A DNA stretch of 64,000 nucleotides from Hyphomonas sp. (GTDB taxonomy: Bacteria > Pseudomonadota > Alphaproteobacteria > Caulobacterales > Hyphomonadaceae), in the NCBI RefSeq assembly GCF_016125515.1, contig NZ_WGLO01000008.1, positions 1-64,000 of the forward strand, read 5' to 3'. Below, piece after piece: positions 8,513 through 18,313 of this stretch. The first letter of the stretch is position 1; each line of letters starts with the position of its first letter. Below the pieces are notes generated by a model that had not been told where the DNA came from, ran no database searches, and saw nothing but the letters and a program-made list of their open reading frames with translations. The translations under genes and the position numbers were made by a program.

Positions 8513-9316
8513 ATGAGCCTGCGCGATCCAGCCCTGCCCGGCGCCGACAGCGATCCGTTCGCCGCCCTGCTGCGCCGCTTCCGCACGGCGCGGCGGATGA
8601 GCCAGCTTGACCTCGCGCTGGACTGCGATGTCTCGGCGCGCCACCTCTCCTTCCTCGAAACAGGCCGCGCGAGACCAAGCCGCGAGATGGTGCTGCAACT
8701 CGCGGACGGGTTGGTCCTGCCTCTGTCCAGCCAGAACGCCCTGCTGCAAGCCGCCGGCTTTGCGCCGGTCTTTCCAGCTTCCCCGCTGGACTCCGAAGCG
8801 CTGGGCCCTTTCCGCGCCGTGTTGCAGGACATGATGGACCGTCACGCGCCCTACCCTGCCATCCTCTGCGACCGGCACTGGGTCTTGCGCGCCGCCAATT
8901 CCACAGCGACCAGCCTGCTGACGCCGCTTCAAGCCGAGGCGGGCGAAACAAACCTTGTCCGCATGCTGACGGAGACCAGGACGGCGCAGGCGATGATCGC
9001 GAACCTCGCCGAAGTGATTCACGAAATGCGCGGGCGCATTGCGCTGGAGGCGCTGGAGGCTGGCAACGATCCCGTCCTGCGCACGCTCCTCGACGCGCTC
9101 GATGCGGCAAGCCGGCGCCATCCTCTGCCCGGCGGCCTTCAGCGCCGCCCGCTCGTGCCATTGATCGTCAACCTGCCCGACGGCCAGCTCAGCTTCCTGT
9201 CCACAATCGTGCATTTCGGAACCAGCGAAGACGTGACCGTCCGCGACCTGCGCCTTGAGCTCCTGTTTCCGGCCGATGATGCAACCCGCACGGCGCTCCA
9301 CGCGATGGCCAGCTGA
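8513..9316 (+). CDS. XRE-family regulator with MmyB-like ligand-binding domain
   Basis: The N-terminus (about residues 15-65) is an XRE helix-turn-helix (FRTARRMSQLDLALDCDVSARHLSFLETGRARPS). The rest matches the MmyB-type C-terminal domain, which binds small hydrophobic ligands in related proteins. I prefer ATG 8513, where homology begins; ATG 8477 and 8453 are in frame upstream. Regulators of this class often control a divergent gene for an oxidoreductase or hydrolase, which fits the opposing membrane protein and epoxide hydrolase genes. An 8-bp palindrome CTACGTAG (8446-8453) lies in the shared promoter region. Confidence 0.88.
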   Translation: MSLRDPALPGADSDPFAALLRRFRTARRMSQLDLALDCDVSARHLSFLETGRARPSREMVLQLADGLVLPLSSQNALLQAAGFAPVFPASPLDSEALGPFRAVLQDMMDRHAPYPAILCDRHWVLRAANSTATSLLTPLQAEAGETNLVRMLTETRTAQAMIANLAEVIHEMRGRIALEALEAGNDPVLRTLLDALDAASRRHPLPGGLQRRPLVPLIVNLPDGQLSFLSTIVHFGTSEDVTVRDLRLELLFPADDATRTALHAMAS

Positions 9317-9321
9317 CGCCC

Positions 9322-10344
9322 ATGTCCGAACGCCTGATCGAAATCTTCGTCAACGACTCCGATGTGGCCGATGCCCGCACGCTCCTGCTGGCCCACGGCG
9401 CACGCGTCTGGCAGGAATCGGCGCCTGCCGGCCGCGAGAAGCTCTCCGGCCTTGTCGCCGCGCACCGGACCGAAAGCCTGCTGCGCACCCTGCGCGGCCG
9501 CTTCGGGGATGCTCCCGGATTTTCGGCCGTCGTGATGGAGACCGAAGCCGTGCTCCCGCCCTTCGATGCGGCGTTCGAAGATGATCCGGAGACCGAGACG
9601 GCGCAGCGCCCACCTAATGCGCTGGAACGCTTCCTCAGCCGGGACCGACGCAGCACGGACGAGATCTATGATGATATTGCCGACGCCGTCTCGGTCGACT
9701 TCGAATTCCTGCTCACCACCGTCCTGTCCGCGTTGATCGCCGCGCTCGGCATGCGCAGCGGACAGGTGGCCATCATCATCGGGGCCATGGTCATCGCCCC
9801 GCTCCTGTCGCCGACATTGGCGCTCGCCATGTCAGCGACCGTGGGCAACCACGCGCTCGGCATCAAGGCTATCCGGACACTCGCTGCGGGCGCGGTCAGT
9901 GTGCTGATCTTTACTGCCGGGCTGGGCCTGTTGATCGATTTCGATCTCCTCGCGCCGGAACTGCACAGCCGCACCGTCGTGCATCTGGCCGACATCGCCC
10001 TCGCGCTCGCGTCCGGCATGGCGGGCGTGCTCGCCCTCAACAAGGGGGCAAGTGCCTCTCTGGTCGGCGTGATGATCGCGGTCGCGCTCGTCCCGCCGCT
10101 GGCCGCCGCCGGCGTCTACTTTTCACACGGCGCGTTCGAACTTGCCCTGCGCGCCCTGTTCCTCTTCGCCACCAACCTTGTCTGCATCAACATTGCCGGC
10201 ATTGCCGCGTTCCTGATCCAGGGCCTGCCCCCGAAACGCTGGCGCCTGACCGCCACGATCCTCACGCTCTGGACCGGCTTGCTCCTGCTGTTCGTCGCGA
10301 TGATCACCGGCCGCATCTTCCTCGGGATCGCCTGGACCGGCTGA
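9322..10344 (+). CDS. DUF389 / TIGR00341-type membrane protein
   Basis: 340 residues. The soluble N-terminal part (about 1-110) resembles a small regulatory fold, and the C-terminal part holds about six membrane helices beginning near residue 127. The run RSGQVAIIIGAMVIAPLLSPTLALA is characteristic of the DUF389 family. The function of the family is not established. It starts 5 bases after the regulator stop, so the two are probably cotranscribed. Confidence 0.85.
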   Translation: MSERLIEIFVNDSDVADARTLLLAHGARVWQESAPAGREKLSGLVAAHRTESLLRTLRGRFGDAPGFSAVVMETEAVLPPFDAAFEDDPETETAQRPPNALERFLSRDRRSTDEIYDDIADAVSVDFEFLLTTVLSALIAALGMRSGQVAIIIGAMVIAPLLSPTLALAMSATVGNHALGIKAIRTLAAGAVSVLIFTAGLGLLIDFDLLAPELHSRTVVHLADIALALASGMAGVLALNKGASASLVGVMIAVALVPPLAAAGVYFSHGAFELALRALFLFATNLVCINIAGIAAFLIQGLPPKRWRLTATILTLWTGLLLLFVAMITGRIFLGIAWTG

Positions 10345-10426
10345 CTCGCCGGTGCCGCAGCGTCAATCTGGTCAAACGCCCGGCCTTGCGCGATGCTGGT
10401 CAAAACAGAACCGGAGGAAACCTGCC

Positions 10427-11527
10427 ATGAAAGCTGCTGTGATGCGGGAGGCAAACAAGCCTCTGTCGATCGAAGAGGTCACCATCTCCAAGCCCGGCCC
10501 GCGCGAGGTGCTCGTGCGCCTCAAGGCGATCGGGGTCTGCCATTCGGACGTCCACTTCTGGGACGGGAACTTTCCCACCGAGATGCCGGTGATCCTCGGC
10601 CATGAAAGCGCCGGCGTCGTCGAACAGGTCGGCTCGATGGTCTCGGCCGTGAAACCCGGCGACCATGTCATCTCCATCCTCTCGCCCTTCTGCGGCGTCT
10701 GCGAGTATTGCCTGACCGGCCATATGTCGGTTTGCCACACGGTGAACGGCGACCAGTTCAAGCGCCGTCCGGATGAAGCGCCGCGCCTCTCTATCGGCAA
10801 GGAAAAGGTCGGCCAGTTCCTGAACCTCTCCTCCTTCGCCGAGCAGATCCTCGTGCACGAAAACGCGCTCTGCGCCATCGACAAGGACATGCCGCTCGAC
10901 CGCGCCTGCCTGATCGGCTGCGGCGTCATCACCGGTGTTGGCTCGGTCTTCCACTCCGCCCAGGTCGAGCCCGGCTCGACCGTCGCCGTCATCGGCTGCG
11001 GCGGGGTCGGCCTGGCGGCGATCAACGGCGCGGCAATTGCCGGCGCGTCCCGCATCATCGCCGTAGACCTCTCGCCCGAGAAGCTGCAACTCGCCACCCG
11101 GTTCGGCGCCACCGATACGGTGAACCCGAAGAACGGTAACGCCATCGAAGCGGTGAAGGAGCTCACCAAGGGCGGCGTGCACTATTCCTTCGAATGCGTC
11201 GGTAGCAAGCAGACCGCCGAACTCGCCTATCACATGCTCCGCCCGCGCGGCGTCGCGACCATCATCGGCATGATCTCACCCGGCGTGAACATTGAGATCC
11301 CCGGCATCGAGCTGCTCGTCACCGAGAAGCGCCTGCAGGGCGCCGTCATGGGCTCCAACCGTTTCCGGATCGACTTCCCGCGCTTCGTCGACCTCTACCG
11401 ACAGGGCAAGCTGCACCTCGACGACCTGATCTCAGATCGGATCGGCCTCGACGGGATCACCGGCGCCATGCAGAACCTCAAGAACAACAAGGGCACCGTC
11501 GCCCGCCAGGTTGTGGTGCTGGACTAA
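10427..11527 (+). CDS. Zinc-dependent alcohol dehydrogenase
   Basis: A medium-chain dehydrogenase of 366 residues. The catalytic zinc site is in GVCHSD (Cys38) and GHE (His59-Glu60). The structural zinc site has all four cysteines at 89, 92, 95 and 103. The Rossmann motif is GCGGVG. The segment with VNGDQFKRRPDEAPR and the overall pattern are closest to the class III-like NAD-dependent branch. ATG 10427 is preceded by a good GGAGGAAA ribosome binding site, and the longer frame lacks homology. Substrate specificity is unknown. Confidence 0.88.
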   Translation: MKAAVMREANKPLSIEEVTISKPGPREVLVRLKAIGVCHSDVHFWDGNFPTEMPVILGHESAGVVEQVGSMVSAVKPGDHVISILSPFCGVCEYCLTGHMSVCHTVNGDQFKRRPDEAPRLSIGKEKVGQFLNLSSFAEQILVHENALCAIDKDMPLDRACLIGCGVITGVGSVFHSAQVEPGSTVAVIGCGGVGLAAINGAAIAGASRIIAVDLSPEKLQLATRFGATDTVNPKNGNAIEAVKELTKGGVHYSFECVGSKQTAELAYHMLRPRGVATIIGMISPGVNIEIPGIELLVTEKRLQGAVMGSNRFRIDFPRFVDLYRQGKLHLDDLISDRIGLDGITGAMQNLKNNKGTVARQVVVLD

Positions 11528-11570
11528 AACCCGGGATGACGAAACGGAGGGATTCGCTTACCCCTCCCCC

Positions 11571-12869
11571 ATGCTCACCCGGAATAAGGTCCTCGCGCTC
11601 GCCCTTCCCGTCGTCGCGGCGCAAGCCGCGACAGCGACGACCGGCCTCGTCGATACGCTCGTCATGGGCCGCTTTGGGGGCAAGGCGGATCTGGCGGCCG
11701 TCGCCATTGCCGCCGTCGCGTTCAGCTTCATCTACTGGGCCTTCGGCTTCCTGCGCATGTCCACCACGGGCCTTACCGCGCAGGCCGGCGGTCGCGCCGA
11801 CGAAGATGAGCGGCGCGCGATCCTCGTGCGCGCCCTGCTACTCGGCGCGGCCATCGGCACCGTCCTTGTGCTGATCTCTCCCTTGCTGAAGCTCGCAATG
11901 GCCAGCGCCTTTGCGGGCACCCAGCGGGTCGAAGGCCTCGCGGAGGGCTACTTCAACGCCCGCATCTGGGGCGCGCCGGCCTACCTGATGGGAATCGCGG
12001 TCACCGGCTGGATGCTCGGCACGGGCAAGACCGGCCAGATGCTGGTCTTCCAGATCGTCCTCAACGCCATCAATGCAGGCCTCGATATCTGGTTCGTCGC
12101 CGGGCTGAAGCTCGGACCCGCCGGCATCGGCGCCGGTACCGCCATCGCAGAATGGTCCGCGCTCGCCCTCGGCCTCTGGCTCGTGCGCAGCGGGCTCGGC
12201 GCGCGCGAGGGCCTGTTCGACCGGGCACGTCTTGCCGCCATGTTCTCCGCCAACCGCGACATCATGATCCGTACACTGGCTTTGCTGCTCGCGTTCAGCT
12301 GGTTCATCCGGTCCGGAACGCTGATTTCCACAGCCGTGACCGCCGGCAATCAGGTGCTGCTGCAATTCATCACCGTCGCCGCCTTTGTGCTCGACGGTTT
12401 CGCTTTCGTCGCCGAAAAGGTCGCCGGCGAAGCCTGGGGTGCGCACAACCGCGCCGCCCTGGTGCGCGCCATGCGCCTGACCACCGAGTTCGCCCTCCTC
12501 TTCGGCGCGCTCTTCTCGCTCGCCTATTTCGCCGGCGGCGCCTATGTGATCGACGCCTTCATCCGCGACCCCGAAGCCCGCGAAGCCGCGCGCGCCTACC
12601 TGCCCTTCTGCGCTGCCGTGCCGCTGCTCGGCGTCGCGGCCTGGCAACTCGACGGCCTCTTCCTCGGCACGACCCAGGGCCGCGCCTTGCGCAATGCCGG
12701 GGTGATTGTTGCGGTGCTGTACATCTCGGCAGACCTCCTGCTGCGCCCCGCCTATGGCAATGCGGGCGTGTGGACCGCGTTCCTGCTGATGTACGTCTTC
12801 CGCGCCGCCTCGCTCGGCGCCTACCTGCCCGGCCTCATCCGGCGGGTGTCGGAACCAGTTCCCGGTTGA
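11571..12869 (+). CDS. MATE-family efflux transporter (DinF-like branch)
   Basis: 432 residues with twelve hydrophobic segments. The opening LALPVVAAQAATATTGLVDTLVMGRFGG is typical of the MATE fold and of the DinF branch in particular. Members exchange cations for drugs or metabolites. I chose ATG 11571, just before the conserved N-terminus. The 3' end overlaps that of the converging pyrD gene by 35 bases. Confidence 0.87.
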   Translation: MLTRNKVLALALPVVAAQAATATTGLVDTLVMGRFGGKADLAAVAIAAVAFSFIYWAFGFLRMSTTGLTAQAGGRADEDERRAILVRALLLGAAIGTVLVLISPLLKLAMASAFAGTQRVEGLAEGYFNARIWGAPAYLMGIAVTGWMLGTGKTGQMLVFQIVLNAINAGLDIWFVAGLKLGPAGIGAGTAIAEWSALALGLWLVRSGLGAREGLFDRARLAAMFSANRDIMIRTLALLLAFSWFIRSGTLISTAVTAGNQVLLQFITVAAFVLDGFAFVAEKVAGEAWGAHNRAALVRAMRLTTEFALLFGALFSLAYFAGGAYVIDAFIRDPEAREAARAYLPFCAAVPLLGVAAWQLDGLFLGTTQGRALRNAGVIVAVLYISADLLLRPAYGNAGVWTAFLLMYVFRAASLGAYLPGLIRRVSEPVPG

Positions 12870-13842
12870 TTTTCTGCACGAGGCCCGGGCCTTCATAGAC
12901 GAGGGCGGAGTAGATCTGCACGGCATGGGCGCCTGCGGCCAGCTTGGCGCGGACGTGTTCGGCCGAGGAAATACCGCCGGCGCCGATCAGGTCGAATGCG
13001 CCATCAAGTGTGCGGGCAAACTGACGGAGCACATCCGTGGACGGATCGAATAGCGGCGCGCCTGACAGGCCGCCCGCTTCGCCCTTGTGGGTGCTCTTAA
13101 GTGAGGCGGGCCGCGCGAGCGTCGTGTTGGACACGATCAGGCCGGCCAGCCAGCTGCCTTCAGCGCGCACGACGCCGCAGACATCTGCAATCCCTTCGGC
13201 ATCAAGGTCCGGCGCCACTTTCAGGAAGGCCGGCTTGCCTTTCCGGTCCGCCGCTCCGCAGCGCGAGAGCAGCGCGGAGAGCGACGCCTTGTCCTGCAGG
13301 CCGCGCAAGCCCGGTGTGTTCGGCGAGGAAATGTTGATCGTGATATAGTCCGCATACGGCGCCACTGCTTCGATGCCCGTCACGTAATCAGCAATCCGGT
13401 CTTCGCTGTCCTTGTTCGCGCCGACATTCGCGCCCACCGGAACGGCATGCGACAGGCGCGACAGGCGTCGCACGAAATAGTCGAGGCCATAATTGTTGAA
13501 GCCCATCCGGTTGATGACCGCACGGTCCTCATCGAGACGGAAAAGGCGCGGCTTCGGATTGCCCGGCTGCGGCCTCGGGGTCACCGTGCCGCACTCCACG
13601 AAGCCGAACCCGAAGCGCGCCATCACATCCGGCACATCGCAATTCTTGTCGAACCCGGCAGCCAGCCCGATCGGCGAGGCGAATTTCAAGCCGGATTTCG
13701 GCAGCGTGACCGTGAGGTCCGGCGGCAGCTTCGGCGCCCGGGCCGGCGCGCCAAGCCCCTTGCTCAGCAGGCGGACGGTGGCCACATGCGCCGCTTCCGG
13801 CGGCAGGATGCGGATCGCGCGGGCCCCGAAATCTGCCAGCAT
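12835..13842 (-). CDS. pyrD: Dihydroorotate dehydrogenase (quinone), class 2
   Basis: Oxidises dihydroorotate to orotate in pyrimidine synthesis and passes electrons to quinone at the inner membrane. Class 2 features are clear: an N-terminal helical segment for membrane association, then SPIGLAAGFDKN, INRMGFNNYG, the catalytic-serine region NISSPNTPGLR, and GAGGISS near the end. From ATG 13842 the protein has 335 residues. That start overlaps the upstream DUF952 stop in an ATGA arrangement. The last 35 bases are shared with the opposing MATE gene. Confidence 0.95.
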   Translation of the reverse strand: MLADFGARAIRILPPEAAHVATVRLLSKGLGAPARAPKLPPDLTVTLPKSGLKFASPIGLAAGFDKNCDVPDVMARFGFGFVECGTVTPRPQPGNPKPRLFRLDEDRAVINRMGFNNYGLDYFVRRLSRLSHAVPVGANVGANKDSEDRIADYVTGIEAVAPYADYITINISSPNTPGLRGLQDKASLSALLSRCGAADRKGKPAFLKVAPDLDAEGIADVCGVVRAEGSWLAGLIVSNTTLARPASLKSTHKGEAGGLSGAPLFDPSTDVLRQFARTLDGAFDLIGAGGISSAEHVRAKLAAGAHAVQIYSALVYEGPGLVQKINRELVPTPAG

Positions 13843-14183
13843 CAGATCATCCTCGGAAAGACCGGCAGCCCGTCCGGTCCCGGATCCAGCCACCAGGCAG
13901 CGTTCGCCTTCGTGATTTCCAGCGGGCCATAGAGATGCGGAAAGAGATCGTCGCCCCGGCTCTTCTCCCAGCGCACATCGCCGAGACGGGCAAGTTCGAA
14001 ACGGAGCAAGCGGATACGCCCGGCGCCCGCAAAATAGCGCCGCGCCGTTTCGCGCACCTGTTCGGCCGTCGAAAGATGCACATAGCCATCAGCCAGATCG
14101 ACCGCCGAAGCGGTGACTCCGCTCGCCTGCGCGGCGGCCCAATCGGCCTCGGTGAGGAGTTTGTAGGCGAGTGTCGGCGTCAT
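13842..14183 (-). CDS. DUF952 family protein
   Basis: About 113 residues from ATG 14183. The pattern matches DUF952: YKLLTEADW near the start, DGYVHLSTAEQVRETARRYF in the middle, then FPHLYGPLEI. The fold is related to ADP-ribosyltransferase-like small proteins, but no activity is established. Coupling to pyrD by a 4-base ATGA overlap suggests joint expression. Upstream in-frame codons to 14219 lack homology. Confidence 0.82.
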   Translation of the reverse strand: MTPTLAYKLLTEADWAAAQASGVTASAVDLADGYVHLSTAEQVRETARRYFAGAGRIRLLRFELARLGDVRWEKSRGDDLFPHLYGPLEITKANAAWWLDPGPDGLPVFPRMI

Positions 14184-14256
14184 GCAGGAACCTGTCGCAG
14201 GCTTTGCGGGCACGCGCAATCATGCACACGCAAGGCACTTATGCGTGTCGGGGAGG

Positions 14257-16179
14257 CTAGATCGGATTGCCCGTCGGCATCGATGCGCGCGCCATTGTCC
14301 ACGTGCCGTTGGTGCCCTGGCAGGCGGCAAACCGGCCGCGTTCCTGGCCCGGGAAGGCATAGGCCACATCGCGGCACATGACCTTCACGTTCACATTCGC
14401 CGGCTCCGAATAGGCGCGCGTCACGAAGCCTTCCGCCGTCGGCCGGTAGCCGATCGCATGAACGCTGGCCGTGGCCGCATCCACTGACAGCGTCCGCTCG
14501 AAATGGATCAGCAGCGGACGGCCATCGGGCGTCAGTAGCTGGTGATGGGCGCCGTCGGGGCTCGTTTCCACGAGGGCGAGGAAATCGGTTTTCAGTGCGT
14601 CCAGACCGCCCTGATCCAGCGCGCGGTCTGCCGTGTACGCGGCGCGCTCTGCAATGAAGTCATCGACCGGACGCGGCGCATTGATCAGTGGGCGGACTTC
14701 CGGCGGCGACGCCTTGAGCGTCGTCGGAACGGGCCGCGAAACGGTTACGTCTTTAGAGGCGAGCAGTTTCGGCGCGGCCGGACGGACCGGCTTCAGCGAG
14801 GCGCGGCCCGGCGGGTTCGTCCAGACGCGCGGCGCGGGCTCGGCAGCGGCCGTGGTGACGGCAGCTGCAGCGGCGGCGGCTTTCAGCCGGGCGGCTTCGG
14901 CGTCCGCCAGACGGCGCGCTTCGATGTCGGCGACACGCTTCGCCTCGGCGGCCTTGGCGGCGCGCTGCGTTTCAAGCGCGGCGAGACGGGCGGCTTCCGC
15001 ATCGGCGGCGCGCTTGGCTTCGATTTCCGCAAGCCGTTTGGCTTCGGCGGCCTTGGCCGCTTTCTGCGCTTCGGCTTCAGCGAGGCGTTTGGCTTCGGCT
15101 TCCGCCGCAAGACGCTTGGCCTCAAGATCGGCGAGGCGCTTGGCCTCAAGGTCTGCCAGCCGGGAGGCTTCGGCCTCTGCGGCGCGCTGGCGCTCAGCCG
15201 AAAGCGCGGCGGCGCGGGCGGCTTCTTCCGCAGCCAGACGGTCGGCCTCGACCCTTGCAGCGGCAGCGGCCTGATCGGCCTGCAGCTGGGTTGCAGCCGT
15301 TGCCGCGGCCGCGCGAGCGGCTTCTTCAGCCGCGACGCGGTCGCGCACGCGGGCATCGATGATGGCAGGTCCTGTCGAGGCCGCCGGCGTTTCAGCCGCG
15401 ACACGGGCCGCTTCCGCATTGGCGATCGCCAGGGCCGCGGACTGTTCGGCCTCCGACGCGGCGAGACGTGTCGCCTTCTCTTCTTCCGCCTTCAGGGCCG
15501 CAACGCGGGTCTTCAGCAGGTCGGCGGTGCCGCGATAGTCAAACCAGGGCGTGACAGCCGGCGCCGCGGCCGGTGCAGCCAACGTGGCAGCGGCCGGCGC
15601 CGTATCGAGGCTGGCGGTCTGCAGGTTTGTGTCGGCGTCGGCATCGTCCGTATCCGGCTTCGTGCCGAGTGCATTTTCGGCCGCCATGACCGACAGGCCG
15701 GCAAGGCCCAGCACAGCGAGACCGGCAAAGGCGAATTGAGAGAAATCCCCGAGACGGCCGAGGAAGCCCGGCTTGTCATCATCGTCATCGTTCGACGGCT
15801 TAGGCGGCACGACCACCTGGCTGCGGCGCACCGGAACGAGCGCCGTGGTTGAGGTGACCGGCGGACGGGGTGGCGGCTTGACCGGCTCGGGGCGGGCGGG
15901 CGGCGGCAGGACGGGTTCGCGGCGAAGGGCGCGCACTTCCGAGATCGCGGTGTGCGACACCGAACCGGCGGTGATCGGGCGGGAATGGGTAAGGATCGAC
16001 AAGGTCGGCTGGGGCCGCACGGCGTCGCGGGCCCGGAGCCGGGCGCGGAACGGCATGGCGGACTGGGCGCGGTCTTCGGCGGCGCGGCCTGTGGCTTCAG
16101 CCTCCCGGACGGCCTGGCGAAGGCTGTCGGGCAAAACCTGGCTGCGGCCGGTTACCTGGTCCATCGGATCGTTCAACAT
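14257..16179 (-). CDS. TolA-like membrane protein with a long Ala/Lys/Glu coiled coil
   Basis: About 640 residues from ATG 16179, which has AAGGTGG upstream; a GTG at 16218 is the alternative. The order is a basic, proline-rich N-terminus (PPPARPEPVKPPPRPP), an acidic cluster DDDDDK, one membrane segment (AFAGLAVLGLAGLSVMA), then about 250 residues of heptad-like repeats such as AKRLAEAEAQKAAKAAEAKR. A C-terminal globular domain of about 150 residues ends the chain. The layout resembles TolA (one helix, a long periplasmic rod, a folded end), but with a longer cytoplasmic N-terminus and no recognisable TolA domain III. The role is unknown; an envelope-spanning link is possible. Confidence 0.65.
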   Translation of the reverse strand: MLNDPMDQVTGRSQVLPDSLRQAVREAEATGRAAEDRAQSAMPFRARLRARDAVRPQPTLSILTHSRPITAGSVSHTAISEVRALRREPVLPPPARPEPVKPPPRPPVTSTTALVPVRRSQVVVPPKPSNDDDDDKPGFLGRLGDFSQFAFAGLAVLGLAGLSVMAAENALGTKPDTDDADADTNLQTASLDTAPAAATLAAPAAAPAVTPWFDYRGTADLLKTRVAALKAEEEKATRLAASEAEQSAALAIANAEAARVAAETPAASTGPAIIDARVRDRVAAEEAARAAAATAATQLQADQAAAAARVEADRLAAEEAARAAALSAERQRAAEAEASRLADLEAKRLADLEAKRLAAEAEAKRLAEAEAQKAAKAAEAKRLAEIEAKRAADAEAARLAALETQRAAKAAEAKRVADIEARRLADAEAARLKAAAAAAAVTTAAAEPAPRVWTNPPGRASLKPVRPAAPKLLASKDVTVSRPVPTTLKASPPEVRPLINAPRPVDDFIAERAAYTADRALDQGGLDALKTDFLALVETSPDGAHHQLLTPDGRPLLIHFERTLSVDAATASVHAIGYRPTAEGFVTRAYSEPANVNVKVMCRDVAYAFPGQERGRFAACQGTNGTWTMARASMPTGNPI

Positions 16180-16358
16180 AGGCGCCACCTTGCCTGCGGC
16201 GACCCTGCCAGTGGCCACCCATATAAAGGCAATTCACTATAACGCTTTAGGAAAGCGTAAACCACTGGAATCACCGAACCGCTCCGTCTTGTCAGGTGAT
16301 CGGCGGGACTTTAAGGCAACACTTTCCCCGTTCAGCCGAAAAATGCGTCAGGAATTCC

Positions 16359-17600
16359 ATGTCCAAGTCCTCCGTGAAGCCCAAAAAGGTCGTTCTTGCC
16401 TATTCCGGCGGCCTCGACACCTCGATCATTCTGAAATGGCTCCAGGTCGAATTCGGCTGCGAAGTGGTGACGTTCACGGCCGATCTGGGCCAGGGCGAGG
16501 AACTGGAGCCGGCCCGCAAGAAAGCCCTCGCCGCCGGGGTGAAACCGGAAAACATCTTCATTGAGGACGTGCGCGAGGAATTCGTGCGCGATTTCGTCTT
16601 CCCGATGTTCCGCGCCAACGCCGTCTATGAAGGCGTCTACCTGCTCGGCACCTCGATTGCCCGGCCGCTGATTGCCAAGCGCCAGATCGAGATTGCCGAC
16701 ATGGTCGGCGCCGATGCCGTCTGCCACGGGGCGACCGGCAAGGGGAACGACCAGGTCCGCTTCGAGCTCGGCTATTATGGGCTGAACCCCGACATCAAGG
16801 TGATCGCGCCATGGCGCGACTGGGATTTCAAATCGCGCACCGACCTCCTCAAGTTCGCAGAAGAACACGGCATCGAGATTGCCAAGGACAAGCGGGGCGA
16901 GGCCCCCTTCTCCGTCGACGCGAACCTGCTGCACTCTTCCTCCGAGGGCAAGGTTCTGGAAAATCCGGCAGAGGCCGCACCGGAATTCGTCCATATGCGA
17001 ACGATTGCGCCGGAAGATGCGCCCGACAAGGCCGAAATCATCACCATCGGCTTCGAGCGCGGCGACGCCGTGTCTATCAATGGCGAAGCGATGAGCCCGG
17101 CCACGTTGCTCACCGCGCTGAACGCCTATGGCAAGAAGCACGGGATCGGGCGGCTTGACCTGCTCGAAAACCGCTTCGTCGGCATGAAGTCCCGCGGCAT
17201 CTACGAGACGCCGGGCGGAACGATCCTCCTTGTGGCCCACCGCGGCATCGAGCAGGCGACCCTCGACAGGGGCGCAAGCCACCTGAAGGACGAGCTGATG
17301 CCGAAATATGCAGAGCTCATCTACAACGGCTTCTGGTGGAGCCCCGAGCGCGAGATGCTGCAAGCGGCAATCGATCATTCGCAGCGTTGGGTCACGGGCG
17401 AAGTGACGATCAAGCTCTACAAGGGCACGGCCTACCTGATCGGGCGCTCGTCGCCCTATAGTCTGTACTCGGAGAAGATCGTGACCTTCGAGGATGATCA
17501 CGGCGCCTATGACCAGAAAGACGCGGAAGGCTTCATCAAGCTGAACGCGCTGCGCCTGCGCCTGATGGCCGGCCGGGACCGGAAGTTCGGCAAGAACTGA
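16359..17600 (+). CDS. argG: Argininosuccinate synthase
   Basis: Joins citrulline and aspartate with ATP in arginine synthesis. The ATP-pyrophosphatase P-loop AYSGGLDTS is at residues 13-21. Further family motifs [13 protein letters not shown] and SVDANLLH are present. Length is 413 residues. ATG 16359 immediately precedes [18 protein letters not shown]; an upstream GTG at 16296 would add 21 unconserved residues. Divergent from the TolA-like gene across about 180 bases. Confidence 0.96.
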   Translation: MSKSSVKPKKVVLAYSGGLDTSIILKWLQVEFGCEVVTFTADLGQGEELEPARKKALAAGVKPENIFIEDVREEFVRDFVFPMFRANAVYEGVYLLGTSIARPLIAKRQIEIADMVGADAVCHGATGKGNDQVRFELGYYGLNPDIKVIAPWRDWDFKSRTDLLKFAEEHGIEIAKDKRGEAPFSVDANLLHSSSEGKVLENPAEAAPEFVHMRTIAPEDAPDKAEIITIGFERGDAVSINGEAMSPATLLTALNAYGKKHGIGRLDLLENRFVGMKSRGIYETPGGTILLVAHRGIEQATLDRGASHLKDELMPKYAELIYNGFWWSPEREMLQAAIDHSQRWVTGEVTIKLYKGTAYLIGRSSPYSLYSEKIVTFEDDHGAYDQKDAEGFIKLNALRLRLMAGRDRKFGKN

Positions 17601-17686
17601 CGCCGGGTTTACTTTACTGAAAGGTACGGCCCGTTTTCTGCGCCTGTAGACAAACGCACAGGAGGCAGATCAAGCCCGACGGAGCT

Positions 17687-18313
17687 TTGCCCTGGATTCT
17701 CGTTGCCGTTCTGGCGGCGGCGGTCGGATGGCTTTTGACCAAACGCAAGGCTGGGACCGGACAATCCTCCGTGCCCGCACCTCAACCTGCCGCCCGCATG
17801 CCGGAACCGGAGCCGAACCCGGCCCCTTCCGAAGAACACCCCGAAGACGCTTTCTTCTACGCGCTCGGATGTGGCATCGGCTTTTACCGGAGCGGGTTTT
17901 ATATGGACCGCGTTCTGGCCGGCGCTGCGGACGCATTGCTTCCAGGCGGTCATTCCCGACAAATGATCGACTTCGGGCGCGACATCTGGGAGCAATGGTT
18001 CTTCGGCGATATCGTGCCAGACCGTCTGTGTAAGGAGCGCATTGCGCCAGTAGCACAGCATTGGCCGGACGCCCGCAAGGACACGCTGATGACGGGCGCC
18101 TGGATCATGCTGCTCATGGACGATCCTGACGCCGGGAAAAACTATGTCGACCCGAACGCGCACGAAAACCTGCGCCTTGAGATGACCGCTGTGCTGAAAT
18201 CGCTCGCAGGAGAACTTTACGGCGCGGACCGGGACGCGCGCTTGGCAAGCGTCTGCGCGCGCGCCGAGGAACTGGCGCAGGAGATCTTTGCAAAGGCCGG
18301 ATTGCCGACCTGA
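17687..18313 (+). CDS. Membrane-anchored protein of unknown function
   Basis: About 208 residues. A short N-terminal membrane segment (PWILVAVLAAAVGWLL) is followed by a proline-rich linker and a mostly helical domain of about 150 residues with aromatic pairs (FFYALGCGIGFYRSGFY). I do not recognise the family. The start is uncertain: TTG 17687 is the only standard candidate at the right place, yet a perfect AGGAGG at 17660-17665 lies too far away for it and only 3 bases from an ATC. Codon use looks like that of neighbouring genes. Confidence 0.55.
   Translation: MPWILVAVLAAAVGWLLTKRKAGTGQSSVPAPQPAARMPEPEPNPAPSEEHPEDAFFYALGCGIGFYRSGFYMDRVLAGAADALLPGGHSRQMIDFGRDIWEQWFFGDIVPDRLCKERIAPVAQHWPDARKDTLMTGAWIMLLMDDPDAGKNYVDPNAHENLRLEMTAVLKSLAGELYGADRDARLASVCARAEELAQEIFAKAGLPT

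Noticed and set aside
14542-15852. Glycine/arginine-rich plus-strand frame across the coiled-coil gene
   Set aside because: A mirror of the alanine-rich repeats on the other strand; no start context or homology.
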